A stretch of DNA of 64,000 bases from Streptomyces sp. NBC_01298 (lineage in GTDB: Bacteria; Actinomycetota; Actinomycetes; Streptomycetales; Streptomycetaceae): assembly GCF_035978755.1 (NCBI RefSeq), contig NZ_CP108414.1, positions 8,804,001 through 8,868,000 on the forward strand. Direction: 5' to 3'. How positions within the stretch are numbered: position 1 is the first letter of the stretch; each line of letters opens with the position of its first letter. The notes under the pieces were generated by a model. That model had not been told where the DNA came from, ran no database searches, and was given only the letters and a program-made list of their open reading frames with translations. Shown piece by piece: positions 59,582 to 64,000 of the stretch. Position numbers and translations under genes: made by a program.

Positions 59582-60220
59582 ATGGCTCGCGTATCCCAGG
59601 AACACCTCGACGCCCGCCGCCGCCAGATCTTGGACGGCGCCACGCGCTGCTTCAGCCGCAACGGCTTCCACACCGCGTCGATGCAGGACGTCCTGCGCGA
59701 GGTCGGTCTCTCCGCGGGCGCGGTCTACCGCTACTTCACCAGCAAGGACGAGCTGATCGCAGCCATCGCGACCGAGGCTCTCGCCGCCGTCCGGGCCGCC
59801 TTCGAGCGAGCTGCCGAGGAGCACCCGCCGCCACTGCCCGACGTACTGCTCACCCAGACCCTCGGCAACGTGCTGGCCGGAGGGGTGCTCGGCAGCGGTG
59901 GCCCGGGAACCGGCGACGAGCCCGAGTTTCCCCGAGTGGCACTGCAGGTATGGGCGGAAACGCTGCGCAACCCGGAGTTGGCCAAGGCGCTGCGCCAGGG
60001 GTTCGACGAGATGCACGGGGCCTGGAGCAAGATCGTCGCGGGCTACCAGGAGGCCGGGCTGATGAGGGCCGACGTACCGGCCGACCGCGTGGCGCGCACC
60101 TTGGTGGCGCTGGCGCAGGGGTTCATCGCCCAGCAAGCCCTGTTCGGAGATGTGGAGGTCGAACAGTTGCGGGACGGGCTGCGCGGCCTGATGTCCATGA
60201 CGGGACCCAGGGCCGGCTGA
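59582..60220 (+). CDS. TetR-family transcriptional repressor
   Basis: A 212-aa repressor. The N-terminal HTH is canonical (RRRQILDGATRCFSRNGFHTASMQDVLREVGLSAGAVYRYFTSKDELIAAI). The ligand-binding C-terminal domain (LPDVLLTQTLGNVLAGGVLG, PRVALQVWAETLRNPELAKALRQGF) is the common four-helix type. The ATG at 59582 is preferred over an upstream start at 59531, which would run through the second operator. It is divergent from the membrane-protein gene. Repression of both is inferred from the two operators. Effector unknown. Confidence 0.93.
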   Translation: MARVSQEHLDARRRQILDGATRCFSRNGFHTASMQDVLREVGLSAGAVYRYFTSKDELIAAIATEALAAVRAAFERAAEEHPPPLPDVLLTQTLGNVLAGGVLGSGGPGTGDEPEFPRVALQVWAETLRNPELAKALRQGFDEMHGAWSKIVAGYQEAGLMRADVPADRVARTLVALAQGFIAQQALFGDVEVEQLRDGLRGLMSMTGPRAG

Positions 60221-60333
60221 CGAGCGGGGGACCAGCAGACTCGGCCCTGACAGCCCGCCCCCACGCCGCCCTTCTGCCGGCACTGGGCGCGCCGGACGCA
60301 GCCAGGCGGTTTGTGGGTATCAGCGCCCCGCTT

Positions 60334-60510
60334 TCAGTCGGTGAGTGCGCGCGCCATCCGGTCGAGGTCTTCGAGGAGTCCGGTCAGGCGTTCGGCGGGG
60401 ATGGCCTCGATGGCGTAAGCGGTTCCCGGCGCCTGATTCAGGCGGCGTAGGCCTTCATCGGTGAGCTTCCAGCGGCCTGGCTGGGACAGCCCGGCGTCGG
60501 GAAGACGCAT
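60334..60510 (-). CDS. Small winged-helix-like ORF, possibly a truncated regulator
   Basis: A 58-aa minus-strand frame, MRLPDAGLSQPGRWKLTDEGLRRL followed by PAERLTGLLEDLDRMARALTD, has good codon usage. GRWKLTDEGLRRL resembles the end of a winged helix (MarR or PadR type). It is short, and an IS21-type relic begins at 60553 just upstream, so it may be the 3' end of a truncated gene. Low confidence. Confidence 0.35.
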   Translation of the reverse strand: MRLPDAGLSQPGRWKLTDEGLRRLNQAPGTAYAIEAIPAERLTGLLEDLDRMARALTD

Positions 60511-60552
60511 GGTGTCGTGGCTCTTTCCGTGGAGTGAGCCGAGGCGAACCCG

Positions 60553-60768
60553 GTGATCCAGGTGATCTCAAAGAGGTGGGGAAAGGGCTCGATCACCCTG
60601 ACATCGAACAAGACCTTCAGCGAAGGGGGACAGGTGTTCGGCGACGAGGTCCTCGCCACCGCCATCCTCGACCGTCTCCTCCACCACTGCGACGTCGTCT
60701 CCATCAACGGCCCCAGCTACCGGCTTAAGAACCGGCTCGCCGCCATCGAAGGCGACAACGCGGCCTGA
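60553..60768 (+). pseudogene. IstB-like ATPase fragment (IS21-type)
   Basis: TLTSNKTFSEGGQVFGDEVLATAILDRLLHHCDVV followed by INGPSYRLKNRLAAI is the C-terminal end of an IS21 helper ATPase. The Walker-containing N-terminal part is missing. Confidence 0.8.
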
Positions 60769-60805
60769 CCAGCAGGTCCGTGGCCCGAAAAACGATCGGA
60801 TGTCT

Positions 60806-60838
60806 CCCCGTGGACCTGGTAGAACCAGGTCCACGGGG
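60806..60838 (+). terminator. 14-bp stem hairpin 28 nt before the DUF6368 start
   Basis: CCCCGTGGACCTGG (60806-60819) pairs perfectly with CCAGGTCCACGGGG (60825-60838) around a 5-nt TAGAA loop. It can end transcripts from the IS relic. Because it sits so close to the next start (60866) it could also be a leader structure for that gene. Confidence 0.7.
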
Positions 60839-60865
60839 CACCGGGCCGCGCATTCGGGGGGCATC

Positions 60866-61441
60866 ATGGCGGGACCGGCGGTGGGGCTGTGGCTGTTCGA
60901 GCACCGCAGCTTCGAAGGGATACGAGCCGGTGTGATCCCGTGGCTGGAGACGATCTGCGGACCAGTCGAAACCGAGGCTGACGGAGACGTGGCCTTCCGA
61001 GTCCAGGACCCCGCATCACTCGGCCTACACGCCCTCAATGCCGCTGCGGCGGGCATGTTCTTCCTCTCGGAGGACGACTGCATACCGGCAGACGACGAGG
61101 ACTACTCCGACTTCTCGCAGCCGCCAGTCCAGGGCCTCGTACTCGCCGCCGGCAGCTCGGGGCAGGTGAACCACATGCTGCTCGGGCACCTCGCCCTTGC
61201 CTTCGCCCAACGGCTCCACGCGGTGATCGACTTCGACGGGGTCCTTGGATTCACCCCTGGCGACCGGGCCGAAGAAGCCGCGGACCTGGCCCGAGCACGG
61301 GCGCTGGTGGCATCCCTTCCCGGTACCGTCAGGGAAGTTTCCTACGACACGGGCGGCGGCTACCGCTGGATCCGGCATGTCGGCGATCTGCAGTTCCTCA
61401 GTGCCTGGCTGCGGCACCCAGACTTCCGCCTCGTCACATAG
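60866..61441 (+). CDS. DUF6368-like hypothetical protein
   Basis: A 191-aa soluble protein with the opening MAGPAVGLWLFEHRSFEGIRAGVIPWLETICG that I associate with DUF6368 proteins of Streptomyces, then LVLAAGSSGQVNHMLLGHLALAFAQRLHAVIDFDGVL and TGGGYRWIRHVGDLQFLSAWLRHPDFRLV at the C-terminus. The ATG at 60866 has a GGGGGG tract 5 nt upstream. There is no signal peptide or membrane helix. Some DUF families of this type lie in immunity or toxin-response loci, but the role here is unknown. Confidence 0.65.
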   Translation: MAGPAVGLWLFEHRSFEGIRAGVIPWLETICGPVETEADGDVAFRVQDPASLGLHALNAAAAGMFFLSEDDCIPADDEDYSDFSQPPVQGLVLAAGSSGQVNHMLLGHLALAFAQRLHAVIDFDGVLGFTPGDRAEEAADLARARALVASLPGTVREVSYDTGGGYRWIRHVGDLQFLSAWLRHPDFRLVT

Positions 61442-61594
61442 GCCCACCCGAGCCACACCGCACCTCGGCATGGCACGAGCTTGAGGCTGACACTCATACC
61501 GTCGCCCAACTGGGCACGTTCATCCGTATCTCACTGAGCACTCTCATGAGTACGCGGACAGTCGCGGCCGCTTTCCAGCGTCGCGGAACAGCCT

Positions 61595-61939
61595 TCAGGC
61601 GAAGGCCAGGGTGGCCGTGGCTACGACGGGTGCCAGGTACAGGACGGGGAACGCGACGGTCTTGTACGAGCGCGCCCGCAGGACCGTGACGATCGCGCCG
61701 AGGAAGTAGAGGATGAGGCCCGCCGCCGCGGCCCCACCGAGTACGGGCACACCCAACCCCACCAGCAAGCCCATCGCGCCGAGGAGCTTGAGGACCGCGA
61801 GGGCAGTCCACCATGAACGCGGCACCCCGTAGACCACCAGGGGCTCGACGACGAACGCGGCGCGCCTCAGCAGCGACACGCCGGAGAATCCCACCCACAG
61901 GGCGGTCAGGACGGTGACGACAACAGCGGTAGTGGACAT
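61595..61939 (-). CDS. DoxX-family membrane protein
   Basis: A 114-aa membrane protein of the DoxX-like family, with four transmembrane helices: TAVVVTVLTALWVGFSGVSLL, WWTALAVLKLLGAMGLLVGLG, AGLILYFLGAIVTVLRA and VLYLAPVVATATLAFA. A central motif VVYGVPRSWWTALAVLKLLGA is typical of small actinobacterial DoxX proteins, which may link to redox and thiol metabolism in mycobacteria. The ATG at 61939 follows GGAG. It is a single-gene unit. Confidence 0.85.
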   Translation of the reverse strand: MSTTAVVVTVLTALWVGFSGVSLLRRAAFVVEPLVVYGVPRSWWTALAVLKLLGAMGLLVGLGVPVLGGAAAAGLILYFLGAIVTVLRARSYKTVAFPVLYLAPVVATATLAFA

Positions 61940-62814
61940 CCAGGGCTCCCGGAATGGTGAGTGTGGCGCGGGCCCGGCAGATCGTTCCTCTGCAGTCCCT
62001 CGCGGTGGGAGACCAGCACACCCCCGGCCCGCCGCACATCCCATCCCGACGGGACACCATGGGACACCCAAAGTCCCGCTGACCAGCACAGACAACGCTT
62101 CAACCCATACCGCACCGCTGGGACGAAACACATCGACAGGTCCACACGGCACAGGCCGGCCGACCCGCCCTGCAAAAAGTCTCTGACCGCTTCCTCAAAT
62201 TACGGAACGGCCTTTAGGTCCCGCTGAGCCGGTACGGCGGCACAGGCCGCCGCCACCTGGGGTGGCCGCGCGCTGCGCCCGTGCTGGACGCCGGCAATCT
62301 GTCAGGGCCGGGTGTCAGCGCGGGCCCGGACCGCGCGCCTCGGCGGTCACGCGGGTCCACCACCACCGTCCGTGGAGCTCGGGGTCGGTCACCGGCTGCA
62401 AGGCGATGGGCAGCCGGGCCCCGGCCGCTTCGATCTGCGCATCGGCTTGGCCCCATACCTGACATCCCGGAAACGGCCCCCGGCGCAGCCGCGCCGGAAG
62501 TCAAGAGCGCCAAGAACAACAAGGGCGCCGGAAAGAACAAGGCCCGGCGTCTGGGTGTCGTTTCCGCTGGTAGGCGTGGGTGTTCAGTACTGACGTGGGG
62601 TGCCGATGTGGTGCTGTCATGTCTGGCGTAAGACGTATGTGCTGGTCGTTTTGGTGCAGATCGGGTTGGCGCGGGCCGGTGTCGTCAGTCAACGTTCCCG
62701 CGCTTCCCGTAGAGACCTGTCAGCTCTCACCCTCGCGGCCGAGTCCAAGTCCATGCACTGAGGGCCGGCGACCCCTCGTGGGCGGGCTGCCCAACTGCGG
62801 TTATCCCGGCCATG
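61940..62814. other. Long intergenic stretch
   Basis: I see no supported gene in this 875-nt stretch. A 51-aa plus-strand frame at 62606-62761 (MWCCHVWRKTYVLVVLVQIG) has a possible GGGGTG ribosome site but no known similarity. No tRNA, strong terminator or repeat was recognised. Confidence 0.4.
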
Positions 62815-63996
62815 TCAGGCACTGGTGGTGGTTCCGTCGTCTGGGAGCAGCTCGGGCATTCCCTCCACGAGCACGACAACCGCGACGACTTCGCCGGCCT
62901 GGGAACGGCCGACCCAGACGGGATAGGTGCCGTCGCCTGTTGTCGCGAAGGCCGCCAGCTCGCCGCCGGTGGCCTGGTCGCGGGTACGCAGCAGGTACAT
63001 GGAGTCGCTGATGTCCTCGTAGGCGTCCGGATGCAGGTCCGGGTCTCCCTGGATCAGTCCTCTCTCGAAGAGCGCGAGGAGGGGTTCCCAGGCTCCGGCA
63101 TCGGCGAAGCAGCCTGTGGCTCCGTCTGTGGCGAAACCGGAGATCTCGTCCTCGACGAACAGCCGGAGGTCGTCGTCGGGCCTGAGCGCCATCCGCCAGC
63201 TCGTGGCGGGGGCTTCGCTCACGAGCACGCGCACAGCCATGGTGTCCGTGCGGGTGACTTCGCTCCCCTCCCACATGCAGTGGTAGCCGTGTCGGGCTCG
63301 CGCCTCCTCCAACGCGTACTCCCCGGGCGGGACGGGGACTGTGAGGTGCGGGCCGTCTTCGTGGTCGATGTCCGGGCCGGAGATTGCGAGCAGCCCGCTG
63401 GGTACGCGCAGGGTGCCGATGCGGCGTGGCTCCACGATCGTCATCTCGGGGTGGTATCCGTCGGTCACGCGTACCCCGGGCCGGAACAGCTCACCGATCG
63501 GTCCGGGCTGCGCGGGGCGGGGTGGACACCAGCACGTGGTGGGCGCGAGTTCACCGCCGTCGGCGGCCGCCGCGGCCGGCTCGGTGATCTCGAAGACCAG
63601 CGGCTCCGTGAGGCCGTGAACCTGGCCCGAGAGCAGTGGCCATTCCCCGAACACCGGCCGGTCCACCCAGCGCTCGTCATCGCGGCTCCTGGGCACGGTG
63701 ACGTACATGGGCCCGCGCTCGCCCTGGGGCTGCTCCGTTCGCCGGCCCTTCCCGCCCGGGAAGAGCTCTACGGTGATGCGCGGGCAGGCCTCGTCGAGTT
63801 CCGCCATTTCTGGGCCGGTGTATTGCCGGTGGACGGTGCGCCGGGGCCACAGCCGCGTCGGGTCGTCCAGCAGCCGCAGGTCGAGCTCGTAGGTACCGCG
63901 GCCCTGAGCGTCGTACGCCCACAGGCCGACGTAGTGATCCCGCCAGGAGACGAGTCGAACCTCCAGCGGAGCCTCCCGACCCACTGGCCAATACAC
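62815..63996 (-). CDS. DUF4241-domain protein, possibly extending past the right edge
   Basis: A protein of at least 393 residues. The last 170 residues are the DUF4241 domain: LTVPVPPGEYALEEARARHGYHCMWEGSEVTRTDTMAVRVLVSEAPATSWRMALRPDDDL, then FVEDEISGFATDGATGCFADAG, and GELAAFATTGDGTYPVWVGRSQAGEVVAVVVLVEGMPEL. The N-terminal half (YWPVGREAPLEVRLVSWRDHYVGLWAYDAQGRGTYELDLRLLDDP) resembles a separate beta-rich module. The first in-frame start, a GTG at 63996, is only four bases from the right edge, so the true start may lie outside. DUF4241 proteins have no proven function and often sit among toxin-immunity genes. Confidence 0.7.
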   Translation of the reverse strand: MYWPVGREAPLEVRLVSWRDHYVGLWAYDAQGRGTYELDLRLLDDPTRLWPRRTVHRQYTGPEMAELDEACPRITVELFPGGKGRRTEQPQGERGPMYVTVPRSRDDERWVDRPVFGEWPLLSGQVHGLTEPLVFEITEPAAAAADGGELAPTTCWCPPRPAQPGPIGELFRPGVRVTDGYHPEMTIVEPRRIGTLRVPSGLLAISGPDIDHEDGPHLTVPVPPGEYALEEARARHGYHCMWEGSEVTRTDTMAVRVLVSEAPATSWRMALRPDDDLRLFVEDEISGFATDGATGCFADAGAWEPLLALFERGLIQGDPDLHPDAYEDISDSMYLLRTRDQATGGELAAFATTGDGTYPVWVGRSQAGEVVAVVVLVEGMPELLPDDGTTTSA

Positions 63997-64000
63997 GACC

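Noticed and set aside
62606..62761. A 51-aa plus-strand frame as leader peptide
   Set aside because: It has no similarity that I know and no regulated gene follows on its strand; one possible ribosome site is not enough.
1..64000. tRNA genes, rRNA genes, CRISPR arrays, attachment sites or an origin
   Set aside because: No cloverleaf-like sequence with conserved GTTCRA loops, no regularly spaced identical repeats and no DnaA-box cluster were seen by eye. A tRNAscan and CRISPR search would settle it.

Overview
The window is about 64 kb of very GC-rich DNA with strong third-position G/C bias, GTG and ATG starts behind GGAGG-type ribosome sites, ATGA/GTGA start-stop overlaps and actinobacterial protein families (SARP/AfsR-type NB-ARC, MDMPI-fold enzymes, SUKH proteins, LuxR-type two-component systems). 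It looks like the chromosome of a Streptomyces or a close relative, most likely an accessory or arm-like region, because about a dozen gene remnants, several insertion-sequence relics and many lineage-specific hypothetical genes lie between the intact operons. No rRNA, tRNA, CRISPR array or replication origin was recognised.

Layout. 0-4.1 kb: a LuxR-type response regulator cut by the left edge, a NUDIX-like DUF4916 protein, and a 14-helix drug exporter with three extracytoplasmic beta-sandwich repeats. 4.3-9.4 kb: an accessory block of SUKH (SMI1/KNR4) and propeller-like proteins preceded by short degenerate 20-bp repeats. 9.4-16.5 kb: methyltransferase, MerR and LysR regulators with divergent small enzymes, a three-repeat secreted lectin-like protein, and a decayed transposase. 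16.8-20.7 kb: a YhgE-like membrane protein, a stand-alone MerB-like protein, and two broken genes.

20.95-33.7 kb is the most striking locus. Five tightly coupled genes encode a DUF4132 protein, a 1669-aa protein of unknown fold, a MoxR AAA+ ATPase, a DUF5682-VWA fusion and a SWIM zinc-finger protein. This is the actinobacterial counterpart of the enterobacterial yehI/yehL/yehM/yehP/yehQ group. An AAA+ motor would act with a metal-dependent VWA adaptor; the target is unknown.

33.8-43.2 kb: a two-component system, a PAF-acetylhydrolase-like hydrolase, an MFS exporter with a terminator-like hairpin directly before its start codon, and an aromatic prenyltransferase coupled to a methyltransferase, which together could make a small prenylated aromatic. 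43.3-49.6 kb: an HTH-membrane-ricin protein with a palindromic operator, a small secreted protein, a frameshifted barstar-like gene, an MDMPI-fold enzyme, and a remnant of a family that also occurs at 19.7 kb. 50.3-53.0 kb is an IS graveyard (IS5, ISL3 and IS21 relics). 53.0-55.8 kb: DUF2461, then a SPFH protein coupled to a divergent NAD-kinase-like protein, with two copies of an inverted repeat upstream. 56.3-64 kb: IS and sigma-factor relics, a TetR-controlled YhgE-like exporter with two operators, DUF6368 and DoxX proteins, and a DUF4241 protein reaching the right edge.

Several genes each carry a single-base frameshift, so either the region is decaying or the assembly has indel errors. 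Function calls rest on motif and family recognition by eye; no database search was run.
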